From the NCBI GenBank assembly GCA_014860745.1, contig JACZJC010000070.1:1-64000 (forward strand): a DNA stretch of 64,000 nucleotides. The letters are read 5' to 3'. This DNA is from Anaerolineales bacterium. Its GTDB lineage: Bacteria > Chloroflexota > Anaerolineae > Anaerolineales > Villigracilaceae. Positions 33,393 through 45,398 of the stretch are shown here, one piece after another. Every line of letters starts with the position of its first letter. Within the stretch, counting starts at the first letter, position 1. A program made the translations under genes and the position numbers. The notes beneath the pieces are model-generated. The model was not told the origin of the DNA. It ran no database searches and saw only the letters and a program-made list of their open reading frames with translations.

Positions 33393-34532
33393 CTAATTAC
33401 TTTCGTTTATCACGCAGCCATTATCGAAGGTGATAGTGACGCTGTAACCATTGGCCTGAAGGTTGTCCTGGAACAGCAACTCAAGAAGTTTGGAATCAGA
33501 TGCAGCCAATTCGAGGTCACTCTGTGCTCCTGTCCAATTCCTTTCGGCGGGATATTCGCTGGGCGGTTCGGGGTCAGTGGAATTTACAATAGTCACACCG
33601 TCAAATTTGACCTCTTTTATATCCTGGGAGATTGGTGTGTCAGGCCAGTTGACGTTGATGGCAGTAATCGTTACCAGAGTATTCCCGTTGTTTGTGATGG
33701 TCATGTCAATTTGCTGGGCGGAGATGTTGATGCCATCCGATGTCAACGCACAGATGGGCGTAACCGTTGGCGTGGGCGTATCTGTCGGGGTTGCCGTGAC
33801 GGTAGGTGTATTCGTCTCGATAGGTGTGGCGGTTGGCGTCAATGTGGGAGTCAGGGTGGGAGTGTAGGTCCCTGTGCTGGTGGCTGTGTTCGTGGGCGTG
33901 AATGTTTGGGTGGGAGTGTAGGTCAATGTATGAGTTACCGTATTCGTGGATGTGAATGTTTGGGTGGGAGTGTAGATCAATGTATGAGTGACCGTGTTCG
34001 TGGATATAAATTCTGGGGTGGGAGTCAACGCCTTTGTTGGAATAAAGGATTTCGTGGGTGTTAAGATGGAAGTCGGTATCTGCGTTTTTGGCAACGTTGG
34101 AATTGAAGCAGGGGTTCGAGAGAAAACCGGTTGAATTGTTTGTGCCGTGGTAATGGTTGCAGGCAAAAAACCGCCAGGTGTCATGGTGGGTACAGGCAAA
34201 GAAAGGGCAGCCTGTAAAGTTGACATACGGTCTTGTGGACTGCCTGTGGCGGGCATATCAGCGATGATCTGCTTGAGAATATCCTCGCTGATAATAGGAA
34301 TGGATAGCGCATACGCATCGCGGCTGTAATCGGCCTGGGAGGCGGCTCGTATTGAGACGGGCAAGCTGTCATGCCCGCTCGCCTTGACATTGAACATCCC
34401 GAAGTTCACCAACTGACAGAGAAATAATAAAAATGAAAATAACAGGAGGATTGCTGCAATATTAAACACGCGGCGCGATTTATGCTCGGTGGCCTGGTGT
34501 ACGGAGGCAGAATGCTTATTCTGCTCGCTCAT
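33393..34532 (-). CDS. Membrane-anchored Pro/Thr-repeat surface protein
   Basis: A 379-residue protein of unknown function. It has a cytoplasmic tail of about 23 residues, one membrane segment (about 24-44), a globular-looking stretch (50-115), a long Pro/Thr-rich stalk (about 130-265) with an 18-residue repeat containing TNTVTHTLTYTPTQTF, and a C-terminal domain (270-379) with two Cys, rich in Asn and beta-type sequence. The stalk suggests a cell-surface sensor or adhesin. It overlaps the upstream HD-GYP gene by 4 bases, which suggests a sensory partnership. Its stop abuts the P-ATPase tail remnant. Confidence 0.75.
   Translation of the reverse strand: MSEQNKHSASVHQATEHKSRRVFNIAAILLLFSFLLFLCQLVNFGMFNVKASGHDSLPVSIRAASQADYSRDAYALSIPIISEDILKQIIADMPATGSPQDRMSTLQAALSLPVPTMTPGGFLPATITTAQTIQPVFSRTPASIPTLPKTQIPTSILTPTKSFIPTKALTPTPEFISTNTVTHTLIYTPTQTFTSTNTVTHTLTYTPTQTFTPTNTATSTGTYTPTLTPTLTPTATPIETNTPTVTATPTDTPTPTVTPICALTSDGINISAQQIDMTITNNGNTLVTITAINVNWPDTPISQDIKEVKFDGVTIVNSTDPEPPSEYPAERNWTGAQSDLELAASDSKLLELLFQDNLQANGYSVTITFDNGCVINESN
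33857..34006 (-). repeat. 54-bp tandem coding repeats
   Basis: Near-identical units start at 33857, 33911 and 33965, exactly 54 bp (18 codons) apart. They encode the Thr/Pro stalk of the surface protein. Shorter degenerate T-P repeats flank them. Such repeats are prone to length variation. Confidence 0.8.
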
Positions 34533-36274
34533 GCTTTTCCTTTATAGTACGTATTCAAAATACGGAAAAATGCATCTGCAACATTTGGATCGAAATGCTG
34601 CCCGCTTTGACTCTTCAGATAAGATATGACTTCCTCCAGTGGCAAGGCCTTTCGATAGGGACGATCATTGGTCATGGCGTCCCACACATCCACGATGGAA
34701 AATATTCTGGCCGTGATCGGAATTTCTTCCCCCTTCAAACCGCGAGGATAACCTGTGCCGTCCCACTTCTCATGGTGGCAAAAGGGGATGTCAAGCGCAG
34801 CCTGCAAATAATCGATCTCCTTCAACATGTCGTATGCAAATTTTGGGTGCCTGCGGACGATTGCCATCTCTTCTTCAGTCAGGCTTCCTTTCTTGTGCAG
34901 AATTGCGTCAGGAACGCCCATCTTGCCGATGTCGTGAAGGAGGGACCCTCTGCGAATGTTTGTCAAAGCCTCCCCATGAATTCCCATTTCAGTGGCCAAT
35001 TGGATTGTGAGTTCCATGACGCGCTCTGAATGCCCTTCCGTTTCCTTATCACGTAATTCAAGAGCTCTGGCCCATCCTTCAAGAGTATCATCATAGGCGT
35101 TGAGCAGTTCCTTTTGAGACTGATTAAGGCTTGCCACCATGGTATTAAATGATTCGGTCAGGACGGAAATTTCATCATTTGTGTTCGAGTTGATCTGAAC
35201 ATCCAAATCGCCTTTGGATACCTGAACTGAAGCCTGTACGAGTCGAATTAACGGACGAGTTATTGTATTTGCCAGATTGATACCGACCAGGATGATCAAA
35301 AAGTTTGCAGATACCAGCATAAAAAAGATACGCCAGCGTGAATTGGCAGAGGCTTGCACCACGGCATTCTGACTTAATGCAACTCCCAGGACTCCCAATT
35401 CGTGGTTTCCACGCACTTCCCAAACCCCAAGTATTTCTGAAAATGGGATGTTTGCCGCAGTAAAATCGCGCTGATTGGAAATATCGCGCTTCGTGCTGCT
35501 GATATCTTTAAACGAAATGGTCAGAGATGCTGTTTCCGAGGCCAAATCTCGTGGGAAAGGGAGGGTGCTGTAGATCACCTGGCCCAGCGCATCATATAAG
35601 GTAATCTGCGCAAATGTTTTGGCGCGCATATCTGCCGTCAATGTTGGCAGTGACCTGCCTACCAACACAACACCAGCCAGGCTTCCCTGCCGATCATAAA
35701 CGGGTCCGGAAATATATAGAAAATCACCCCAATCAGTTTGGATCAGGTCGGCAAATTTATCGCCTGTGACATCATTCTTTTGTGCAAGAATATTTTGCAC
35801 AATTTCCAGGCTGGTAAATGATGTTTGGGCGCCTGTTGAGAAGTCATACTCCTCCGGATTTGCGCCACGACGATGGTGGACGGAAAGCACATGCGATCCG
35901 TGGATATCGAGAAATTCCACTGCTTCCTGTTGATCATTTGCAATGATGCCCAGTGTGAGAGCTCTCAAAGTGTTTGGGTCATTCGATTGAATGGCCGTGG
36001 ATACCCCTTCTGCATTTGCTAACAGACGTTGAGTTTGCAGTAACTGCGATTCATAATTTACGATCAGTTCGGAGGATATCTTCCCCGCCTCATATAATTG
36101 TTTGTTGAAACGTTCCTCCACATTTTCGAGTACTAATTGCGTTATCAGGTACGCAGCTGCCGCCGCCAAAATTAAAGACAGAATTAAATACGGCAGGGTG
36201 AGCTTTATCCTTATCGGGACGCGTATCTTGCGGGCGGATATTTGCCGATAAGAAATATCCTTAAAAACAGACAT
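34529..36274 (-). CDS. Cache-HAMP-HD-GYP transmembrane phosphodiesterase-family protein
   Basis: A 581-residue receptor. An N-terminal membrane helix (about 27-48) precedes an extracellular double Cache-like sensor domain (about 50-315), a second membrane helix (about 318-340), a HAMP domain (DLDVQINSNTNDEISVL region), and a C-terminal HD-GYP domain (about 390-575) with HDIGKMGV, PFCHHEKWDGTGYP and VVDVWDAM. The HD-GYP part closely resembles that of the large protein at 18840. It probably hydrolyses cyclic di-GMP in response to an external ligand. GAGGAAAA precedes the ATG. Confidence 0.9.
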   Translation of the reverse strand: MSVFKDISYRQISARKIRVPIRIKLTLPYLILSLILAAAAAYLITQLVLENVEERFNKQLYEAGKISSELIVNYESQLLQTQRLLANAEGVSTAIQSNDPNTLRALTLGIIANDQQEAVEFLDIHGSHVLSVHHRRGANPEEYDFSTGAQTSFTSLEIVQNILAQKNDVTGDKFADLIQTDWGDFLYISGPVYDRQGSLAGVVLVGRSLPTLTADMRAKTFAQITLYDALGQVIYSTLPFPRDLASETASLTISFKDISSTKRDISNQRDFTAANIPFSEILGVWEVRGNHELGVLGVALSQNAVVQASANSRWRIFFMLVSANFLIILVGINLANTITRPLIRLVQASVQVSKGDLDVQINSNTNDEISVLTESFNTMVASLNQSQKELLNAYDDTLEGWARALELRDKETEGHSERVMELTIQLATEMGIHGEALTNIRRGSLLHDIGKMGVPDAILHKKGSLTEEEMAIVRRHPKFAYDMLKEIDYLQAALDIPFCHHEKWDGTGYPRGLKGEEIPITARIFSIVDVWDAMTNDRPYRKALPLEEVISYLKSQSGQHFDPNVADAFFRILNTYYKGKA

Positions 36275-36639
36275 TTTTCCTCAAAGACGAAAAAGAATAT
36301 GACAGATTTGAATAAAAGGATTATACGTATGAATACGGTTATTCACCTTATCACCCCCGTAAGGTAACGGTTTTGCAAGGCTGCAGGGATGGTCAATAGT
36401 CAAAGCAGCATATTCGTGAACAGATTCGCCTGCAACCCGCTTCAGTGCTTCTGCATACACTACCACGGAAGTGACGCCATAACTGTGAGACGGCGCGAGC
36501 CAGGATAATAATAGTATCAAGAAGTCCATTATTCACCAAATTCCCGCCTCTACAGATTGGATTAAGGGGGAAGAGTTGGTGAAAGTTTGCAAAAAAGCCA
36601 ATACGTTGTAGGCTTCTCCTGCGATATTGCTGTTTTCGG
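36275..36639 (-). promoter_or_regulatory. 365-bp upstream region of HD-GYP operon
   Basis: If the small frame at 36281-36529 is not a gene, this is the promoter region. A TATAAT box on the - strand (36320-36325) would give a roughly 40-nt leader with a Shine-Dalgarno before the HD-GYP ATG; no good -35 is visible. The rest is AT-rich without recognisable features. Confidence 0.4.
36281..36529 (-). CDS. Doubtful small open frame upstream of HD-GYP gene
   Basis: An 82-codon frame whose TGA stop overlaps the Shine-Dalgarno of the HD-GYP gene, an operon-like spacing. However, its residue pattern (frequent His, Tyr, Cys, no clear fold), the lack of a good ribosome site, and a TATAAT box inside it on the same strand argue against it. 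It is listed because nothing else fills the space. Confidence 0.2.
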   Translation of the reverse strand: MDFLILLLSWLAPSHSYGVTSVVVYAEALKRVAGESVHEYAALTIDHPCSLAKPLPYGGDKVNNRIHTYNPFIQICHILFRL

Positions 36640-39363
36640 TTATATCAATTTTGGGAGAATCTGTTTCTTACGCCTTATTCTCTTACTTAACTCCATCACC
36701 GCGAACACGATCACTCCCGCCCCCGCCGCAATGGACAGGTCGCAGCCGCTCAGTGGGATGACTTCAAAGAATTTACTTAATGCGGGAACGTAAAGCACGG
36801 CCAATTGCAAGCCCATCACCAGCAACGCCATCCCAGCCAGTAGCGGGTTGCTCATCAACTTCAGCTTGAACAAGGATTCCTTATTCGAGCGGGAGGCCAA
36901 CGCTTGAAATACCTGCATGAATGCCAATGATGTGAAGATCATTGTCTGCCATTCGGGGCGGCCGCTGAAGAAGTACCAGGAGCCAAGTCCCAATGCGAGG
37001 GCGCCGATCAGCACGCCAACCCAAATGGTCTGGGCTCCGGCACCGCGTGAGAACACACCTTCGGTGGGGGAGTAAGGCTTGCGCTTCATCGTATCGGGTT
37101 CGGGGTTTTCCACGCCCATGCCGAGTCCAAGCAGGCCGTCGGTCAATAAATTCAACCAAAGCAATTGCAAAGGCAGCAAAGGCAATGGCTTCCCTAAAAA
37201 TGGAGCGATCAACATCACCAGCACTTTGCCGATATTGCCCGCCACGCTAAAGCGCACAAACTTGCGGATGTTATCGTAAATAGTGCGTCCTTCCTTCACA
37301 GCCGCAACGATGGTTGCAAAATTATCGTTAAGCAAAACCAGGTCGGAGGCTTCCTTGGAAACATCTGTGCCGGTGATGCCCATCGCCACGCCGATATCCG
37401 CCTTGCGGAGGGCGGGCGCATCGTTCACGCCGTCGCCGGTCATCGCAACGATGTGACCTTTTTCCTGCAGGGCCTGCACGATCCTCAATTTGTGTTCCGG
37501 GGCCACTCTCGCAAAGACGTTCACTTCGTCCACAACATTCTTCAATTCCTCGAACGATAAGCTTCCGATCTCTACGCCGGTCAATGCGCGGCCGTTATCG
37601 GTAATGCCCAGCTGCCGCGCAATCTCGATCGCGGTCAATGGATGGTCGCCCGTGATCATCACTGGCCGAATGCCGGCCGCGCGGCAGGTTGCCACCGCAT
37701 CTTTTACTTCGTTGCGCGGCGGGTCGATCATGCCGAACAAACCAACAATGGTTAAATTCTGTTCGAGGTCGGTTTGAATGATTTCAGGGATGGAATTCAA
37801 CAAACGGAATGCCACGCCAAGGACTCGCATGCCTTTTCTTGCAAGACGGTCATTTGCCGCTTCAATTCTGGACCTCCACTCTGCATCCAGTTTCAGAGAT
37901 TTCCCCTCCATCCAGACATGGCTTGCCACATCGAGCAGCCCGTCGATGCTGCCTTTCGTGAAGGCGATATATCGTTTGTCGCCGATCTCCAAGCCAGATA
38001 ACACAGTCGGGTCGTATTGCCCAAGGTGATGGACGGTGGTCATGCGCTTGCGTTCCGAGTCAAATGGAAGTTCTGCTGCGCGCGGGAAGGATGAATCGAG
38101 TGTTCCTTTCCAATAACCCATTTTTGCGCCAGCCACAACCATGGCGCCTTCCGTGGGGTCGCCAAGCGTATGGAAACGGTCATCGCCTGTGTCGATCAAC
38201 TTCGCGTCATTGCAGAGCGCGCCGCCAATCGCTGCCAGCGAAAGAGATGATTGGACCGGCGCACCCAGCCCACGGGTAGCATGAAGCGAGCCTGATCTTT
38301 CCATGGTTTCGGTCAGGTCAATCGCATGTTCGGCTACATCCAGCACAATGACGGTCATGCGGTTTTCAGTCAGTGTGCCGGTTTTATCGGAACAGATGAC
38401 GGTGACGGAGCCGAGCGTTTCCACGGCGGGCAGTTTGCGGATCAATGCTTCGCGTTTTAACATGCGTTGCGCGCCGAGTGCGAGGGTGATGGTGACGACT
38501 GCGGGCAGGCCTTCGGGGACGATGGCGACTGCCACGCTGACCGCCGTGAGAAGCATGTGGCGGATATCATCCCCGCGCAGCAAACCCATAACGAAGATGA
38601 GCGCCGCAATGGCTATGCCGATCAATGCCAGGTTTTTGCCAAGCGCATCCAGCCTGCGCTGCAGGGGAGTTTGCTCCTGTTTTACCTGTTGAATGAGGTC
38701 GGCAATCTTGCCGAGCTCGGTGGTCATGCCTGTGGCAACCACGAGCGCGAGTCCGCGCCCTTGTGTGACGATGGTTCCCATGTAGGCCATATTACGGCGG
38801 TCACCGAGCGGAAGCTCTTCGCTGGAAATTGCTGCCGTGTGTTTTTCGATGGGTTCGGATTCGCCTGTGAGCGCGGCTTCCTGAATTCTCAAATTGACGG
38901 CTTCGAGCAAACGCAGGTCCGCAGGAATGACATTGCCCGTTTCCAATTGAATAACATCGCCCGGCACCAGTTCACGGGCGGAAAGTTCAAATAACTTTCC
39001 ATCTCGCAAGACCCGCACATTCGGCACGGACATTTTTTTGAGGGCGGCGATCGCCTGTTCTGCGCGGTATTCCTGTATGAAACCCAGCAGGGCATATAAC
39101 GTGACAATGGAAAGGATGGCGATTGTATTTTTTGTGTCGCCGAGAAACCCTGCCAAAACCGCCGCCCCGATAAGGATCAGGACCATGGTGGCAGTGACCT
39201 GCTCCCATAGAATTTGCAGAGGGGTGCGTCCACCGCGTTCGATGAGTTCGTTTACCCCGTATTTTGTTTTATTTTCCTGGGCATGAGCAGTGCTCAATCC
39301 CGCCTCTGAGGAAGAGTGGAGTGCATCGAGCGCGGAGTTCGTTTCGAGAGTGTGCCAGTTCAT
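36640..39363 (-). CDS. Ca2+-type (P2A) cation-transporting P-type ATPase
   Basis: A 907-residue ion pump. Motifs seen are the N-terminal cation ATPase domain ([12 protein letters not shown]), [10 protein letters not shown] in the actuator domain, [16 protein letters not shown] in M4, the phosphorylation site D326 in [26 protein letters not shown], and about ten membrane segments. The PEGLP motif and overall length fit SERCA/PMCA-like Ca2+ pumps. I chose the ATG at 39363; a start 12 codons earlier would lie inside a hairpin. Its C-terminal coding segment is duplicated at 33310-33390, downstream of two signalling genes. Confidence 0.92.
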   Translation of the reverse strand: MNWHTLETNSALDALHSSSEAGLSTAHAQENKTKYGVNELIERGGRTPLQILWEQVTATMVLILIGAAVLAGFLGDTKNTIAILSIVTLYALLGFIQEYRAEQAIAALKKMSVPNVRVLRDGKLFELSARELVPGDVIQLETGNVIPADLRLLEAVNLRIQEAALTGESEPIEKHTAAISSEELPLGDRRNMAYMGTIVTQGRGLALVVATGMTTELGKIADLIQQVKQEQTPLQRRLDALGKNLALIGIAIAALIFVMGLLRGDDIRHMLLTAVSVAVAIVPEGLPAVVTITLALGAQRMLKREALIRKLPAVETLGSVTVICSDKTGTLTENRMTVIVLDVAEHAIDLTETMERSGSLHATRGLGAPVQSSLSLAAIGGALCNDAKLIDTGDDRFHTLGDPTEGAMVVAGAKMGYWKGTLDSSFPRAAELPFDSERKRMTTVHHLGQYDPTVLSGLEIGDKRYIAFTKGSIDGLLDVASHVWMEGKSLKLDAEWRSRIEAANDRLARKGMRVLGVAFRLLNSIPEIIQTDLEQNLTIVGLFGMIDPPRNEVKDAVATCRAAGIRPVMITGDHPLTAIEIARQLGITDNGRALTGVEIGSLSFEELKNVVDEVNVFARVAPEHKLRIVQALQEKGHIVAMTGDGVNDAPALRKADIGVAMGITGTDVSKEASDLVLLNDNFATIVAAVKEGRTIYDNIRKFVRFSVAGNIGKVLVMLIAPFLGKPLPLLPLQLLWLNLLTDGLLGLGMGVENPEPDTMKRKPYSPTEGVFSRGAGAQTIWVGVLIGALALGLGSWYFFSGRPEWQTMIFTSLAFMQVFQALASRSNKESLFKLKLMSNPLLAGMALLVMGLQLAVLYVPALSKFFEVIPLSGCDLSIAAGAGVIVFAVMELSKRIRRKKQILPKLI

Positions 39364-39381
39364 GTTTTTCCATTTCAGGGC

Positions 39382-39421
39382 AGACCCTTCAGGTTGCAAA
39401 AACCTGAAGGGTCTATTTTTT
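39382..39421. terminator. Hairpin repeat between M50-CBS and ATPase genes
   Basis: AGACCCTTCAGGTT (39382-39395) and AACCTGAAGGGTCT (39401-39414) form a perfect 14-bp stem with a 5-nt loop. The T-run is on the + strand side, where no gene ends, so on the - strand it acts at most as an attenuator between the two genes. It may be a dispersed palindrome. Confidence 0.6.
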
Positions 39422-40520
39422 AGAAACTATTTATACCACTTGCAGCATTTCTCAACGCGGAGCGGATCAATAAATACTCGGTGATATTCTCGGCAGTGAC
39501 GATGCCGACCAACTGCCCCGCGTGGGTGACTGGCAGGGCAGGGACTCCGGATTCCTGGATTCGCATGAGAGCCGTCTCCACCATATCGTGAGAATCCACT
39601 TCGGGTAACCCGCTCTTCATGACAGCGGAGACGGCGGTATTCTGTCCATCGCGGGTGAGGGCGTTAAGAAAATCATCGCGAGTTACAACACCAACCACGC
39701 GGTCGTTATCGATGACGGGGAAATCGTGCTGGGAGCCAGCCAGAATCAACTGGGCCATGCGGGAAAGCGGATCGCGCGGCGAGAGACTTTTATAGTCAGT
39801 GAGCATGGCCCGCCCGACGGGTATCCCGCTGATAGCGTTCTTCATTTGAGTCGCGCTGGATTCTTGCGAGGCGCCGATCCATACAAAGAAGGCGATGAAC
39901 AGCAGGGATGGGTTGCCGAATAGCCCGATAAAGCCGAAGAGCAGCGCCAGGCCTTGACCAATATTTGCGGCGATCTGCGTCGCGCGCACATAGTCCATGC
40001 GCATGGCAAGCAGAGCGCGCAGCACCCGGCCGCCGTCCATGGGAAAGGCGGGGATCAGGTTGAACAAGACGAGCAAAATGTTCACCGTCATCACGCGTTC
40101 GAGGAAACTGCCCGTGGCGATGGTCAACTCACTCAGGGGAATCAGGCTCGAGGTCAGAAAAAGATACGCAAACAAGCCCGCAGCGATCACTACGTTGACG
40201 GCGGGTCCCATTAAAGCCACCCACAATTCTTCAATCGGTTTTTCCGGCATTCGCTCCAGCCGGGCCACACCGCCGATGGGATAGATCGTAATGTCGCGGG
40301 TTTTGATCCCATATTTACGGGCTGTGAGGGCATGCCCGAATTCATGCAGGATCACACACAGAAAGAGGGTTAGAATAAACCCGATGCCCGCGAGTACCTC
40401 ACCCCAATTTTGATTCTCCAGCCAGTGGCTATACCCGACCCACCCAATGATCAGCAGGAAAGTGGCGTGGATGTAAACGTCAATCCCTGCAAAAGTTCCA
40501 AGTTTCCATTGCCATTTCAT
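39420..40520 (-). CDS. Site-2 (M50) membrane protease with tandem CBS domains
   Basis: A 366-residue intramembrane metalloprotease. The zinc site is H59-E-F-G-H63 (LHEFGHALTARKYG) with D162 in NLIPAFPMDGGRV. About six membrane segments occupy residues 1-215 and two CBS domains (about 235-290 and 300-358) form the C-terminus, the SpoIVFB-like group III layout. CBS domains usually bind adenine nucleotides and may gate the protease. AGGAG lies 7 nt before the ATG. A good promoter is present upstream. Confidence 0.92.
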   Translation of the reverse strand: MKWQWKLGTFAGIDVYIHATFLLIIGWVGYSHWLENQNWGEVLAGIGFILTLFLCVILHEFGHALTARKYGIKTRDITIYPIGGVARLERMPEKPIEELWVALMGPAVNVVIAAGLFAYLFLTSSLIPLSELTIATGSFLERVMTVNILLVLFNLIPAFPMDGGRVLRALLAMRMDYVRATQIAANIGQGLALLFGFIGLFGNPSLLFIAFFVWIGASQESSATQMKNAISGIPVGRAMLTDYKSLSPRDPLSRMAQLILAGSQHDFPVIDNDRVVGVVTRDDFLNALTRDGQNTAVSAVMKSGLPEVDSHDMVETALMRIQESGVPALPVTHAGQLVGIVTAENITEYLLIRSALRNAASGINSF

Positions 40521-40574
40521 AATTCAACTCCTTTTGAAGTTGACGGGATTGTAATATTAATTTGTTAGAAAAAT

Positions 40575-40603
40575 GTTATAAATATTCTATCAGATACTAT
40601 CAA
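40575..40603 (-). promoter_or_regulatory. Promoter of M50-CBS gene
   Basis: On the - strand TTGATA (40598-40603), a 17-bp spacer and TATAAC (40575-40580). A leader of about 50 nt with AGGAG at 40528-40532 leads to the ATG at 40520. Confidence 0.7.
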
Positions 40604-40678
40604 AATTGGATTCCCGCCTCTTTCTCCGCCTCACCTGGTTTTTCCTCTTTCGCTTTTGCCACACCCATGCAGAGGGAG

Positions 40679-40710
40679 AAAAAAACTCGCTCCATATTCG
40701 GAGCGAGTTC
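40679..40710 (-). terminator. Terminator of alpha-oxoamine synthase gene
   Basis: On the - strand ACTCGCTCC and GGAGCGAGT form a 9-bp stem with a 6-nt loop, followed by a run of seven Ts. It lies directly after the synthase stop codon. Confidence 0.9.
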
Positions 40711-40718
40711 TAAACCTG

Positions 40719-41930
40719 CTATTTGACCATCCCCATTCGTTTGCCTGCTTCGTAAATAACATCCATCGCGCGCTCGATCTCGCGGGGGTCGTGCGCCGCA
40801 GTGACGGTGGCCCGCAGGCGTGACATCCCCTCCTGCACGGCCGGGGAAACGACCGGCAGCACGAAGACATCATTCGCCTGGCATTGTTTGGTGAGTTCGA
40901 AGGCGCGTTCATCGGTCCCGCATAGGACTGGCACAATGGCCGTTTCTGTGAGCAATGTGTCGAAGCCCATGCTCTTCAAACCGCCGATGAATTGTTTTGT
41001 GTTTTGATTAAGCCTTTCAATGCGCCAGGGCTCATCCAAAATGACCTTGAAGGCTTCATTGGCGGCGGCGGCTTGCGCGGGGGGCAATGCCGCAGAGAAG
41101 ATATACGCGCGGCTGCCATGACGAAGATAATCGATCAGATCCTTTTTGCCTGCCACATATCCGCCCACCGAAGGGATGGTCTTACTCAGCGTGCCCATCT
41201 TGATATCGATCACATCACCCATGCCGAAATGCTCTTCGATGCCCGTCCCTTTTTTACCGAGCACGCCCACCGAATGCGCCTCGTCGATCATCAGCCATGC
41301 GTTGTATTTTTTGCTTAATTCCACGATTTTAGGCAGGTCGATGATATCTCCATCCATGCTGAACACCGAGTCTGCAATCACCATTTTGGCAACATCGGCT
41401 GGCGCATTTTTGAGCAGACCTTCGAGATGCTCCATGTCATTGTGACGGAAGCGGCGGAACTCTGCGCCGGACATGAGGCAGCCATCCACGATGGATGCAT
41501 GGTTGATCTTGTCCGAAAATACATAGTCTCCGCGTCCGAGCAAAGTGGAGATTACCGTCAGGTTGGTGACGTACCCGGAAGTGTAGGTGATCGCGGTTTC
41601 GGTATGTTTGAAATTCGAAATGGTTTCTTCCAATTCATTGTGCAGGGTCAATGTCCCGGCCAGGGTGCGGACGCCGTTTGTCCCCGTTCCCCACTGGTCA
41701 ACAGCCTTTTTGGCGGCTTCGTTAATTCTTGGGTGTCCGACCAGACCCAGGTAGGAGTAGGAAGCGTACATTCCCATTATCCGTCCATTCACGCGCACCT
41801 TCGCCCCTTCCAGAATCTCCTCCACAGGCTGATTGTAAAAATAATAACCGTGCTCCTTCATGGTATCCACACGCGCCTTCAATGCTTCGATGCGCCTTGT
41901 GGTTGCATTGTCAATTTTTTGAAAATCCAT
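40719..41930 (-). CDS. Alpha-oxoamine synthase family PLP enzyme (KBL/BioF/SPT-like)
   Basis: This 403-residue fold-type I enzyme condenses an amino acid with an acyl-CoA. The PLP lysine is K250 in GTLSKTIPSVGGY, and D216 and H219 in IDEAHS complete the cofactor site. YLGLVGHP and GTGTNGVRTLAGT are family signatures. 2-Amino-3-ketobutyrate CoA ligase, 8-amino-7-oxononanoate synthase and serine palmitoyltransferase are all possible; no bio or tdh gene is nearby to decide. It lies downstream of ligA with its own promoter, and GGAGG is 7 nt before the ATG. Confidence 0.88.
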   Translation of the reverse strand: MDFQKIDNATTRRIEALKARVDTMKEHGYYFYNQPVEEILEGAKVRVNGRIMGMYASYSYLGLVGHPRINEAAKKAVDQWGTGTNGVRTLAGTLTLHNELEETISNFKHTETAITYTSGYVTNLTVISTLLGRGDYVFSDKINHASIVDGCLMSGAEFRRFRHNDMEHLEGLLKNAPADVAKMVIADSVFSMDGDIIDLPKIVELSKKYNAWLMIDEAHSVGVLGKKGTGIEEHFGMGDVIDIKMGTLSKTIPSVGGYVAGKKDLIDYLRHGSRAYIFSAALPPAQAAAANEAFKVILDEPWRIERLNQNTKQFIGGLKSMGFDTLLTETAIVPVLCGTDERAFELTKQCQANDVFVLPVVSPAVQEGMSRLRATVTAAHDPREIERAMDVIYEAGKRMGMVK

Positions 41931-41958
41931 TTAATTGCCTCCGAAACAGAATGGCGTA

Positions 41959-41987
41959 AGTGTAGCCGAGGGGATTATTTCTGTCTA
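41959..41987 (-). promoter_or_regulatory. Promoter of alpha-oxoamine synthase gene
   Basis: On the - strand TAGACA (41982-41987, 5 of 6), a 17-bp spacer and TACACT (41959-41964). The leader is about 20-25 nt and contains GGAGG. Confidence 0.7.
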
Positions 41988-41995
41988 CTGCGGAA

Positions 41996-44465
<2,470 letters not shown>

Positions 44466-44492
44466 GGCTTTCTCCTTGCGCCAGAGCCTGCC

Positions 44493-45248
44493 TCAGTCTT
44501 TGAGTTGATTCACAAGACTGCGCAGGCCTTTTGTAACAGCATGATCGGGGAATCGGATCGCAAAAATACCGGAACTGGCAAGAGTCATCATTTCATCGGA
44601 ATGACCCAGAACTGCGCCCACTGTGGCGCCATAGGTCTGTTCCACGCGAGCGCGGACATCTTCAAAGTCAAATGTGGAAGGCACCTTGTTTACCAGGATC
44701 AGCATCTTCGGCACATCCAGTTTCTTGGCGACATCCACGGTTACGGCGGTGCCCTGGTAATCCTGCGAATCCGGGCGCAGAATGATGACCAGGGCGTCGG
44801 AGATGGCAATGGAGAGCAGGGTTTCTTCGTTCAAGCCCGGATGCGTGTCGATCAAAAGATAATCGAGTTTTAGTTTTTCCACCACATCGCGGAAACCGTC
44901 ATTCAACAGGCCCACATCGTAGCCTTCGCGCAGGATGCGGGCAATTTCCCCGGCTTTGATGCTGGAGGGGATCAGGAAGACCTGCCCCTTGATCTCGCCG
45001 CCGAGGTGGCCGGTCACATCGTGAGCTGCGTCTTCGATCGCGCATTTACCCCACAAATAATCATTCAGAGAATGGACCATTTCTGATTCATCGAGGTTAA
45101 AGAGAACATGGATCCCGGGCGATGCAATATCCGTATCCACCACACCCACACGCGCGCCATCCATTGCGAGAAGAGCAGAAATATTTGCAGTCGTGTTCGA
45201 TTTTCCCGTACCCCCGCGAAACGAGTGAATTGAAATGATCTTGGACAT
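44493..45248 (-). CDS. MinD/ParA-like ATPase (module A)
   Basis: A 251-residue deviant Walker ATPase. The P-loop is FRGGTGKSNTTAN (residues 10-22) with the signature first Lys replaced by Arg. DTDIASPGIHVLF follows, as does LLIDTHPGLNEETLLSIAISDALVIILRPD, the Walker B/switch region. It is closely related to the protein at 48379 (shared SIHSFRGGTGKSNTTAN and THPGLNEETLLSIA). No C-terminal amphipathic membrane-binding helix typical of true MinD is obvious, so a regulatory or positioning ATPase is more likely than Z-ring control. It is divergent from the sigma-factor gene. Confidence 0.88.
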   Translation of the reverse strand: MSKIISIHSFRGGTGKSNTTANISALLAMDGARVGVVDTDIASPGIHVLFNLDESEMVHSLNDYLWGKCAIEDAAHDVTGHLGGEIKGQVFLIPSSIKAGEIARILREGYDVGLLNDGFRDVVEKLKLDYLLIDTHPGLNEETLLSIAISDALVIILRPDSQDYQGTAVTVDVAKKLDVPKMLILVNKVPSTFDFEDVRARVEQTYGATVGAVLGHSDEMMTLASSGIFAIRFPDHAVTKGLRSLVNQLKD

Positions 45249-45398
45249 CTTCTCTCTCCAAATTTTTAATGGGTTTTCGTTATTATTTGACCTTTCCTGG
45301 ATTATAGCCCAACTAATTTGAAAGTCAATTGCCCCTGTTCTATGTTATATTCTGTGAAATTCATCAACCCCTTTTCCCCATCAACCACCACCAAGTAT

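Noticed and set aside
33857-34006. Regular repeats that might suggest a CRISPR array
   Set aside because: Units are 54 bp, contiguous without unique spacers, and in frame with a Pro/Thr-rich protein. No cas genes are present in the window.
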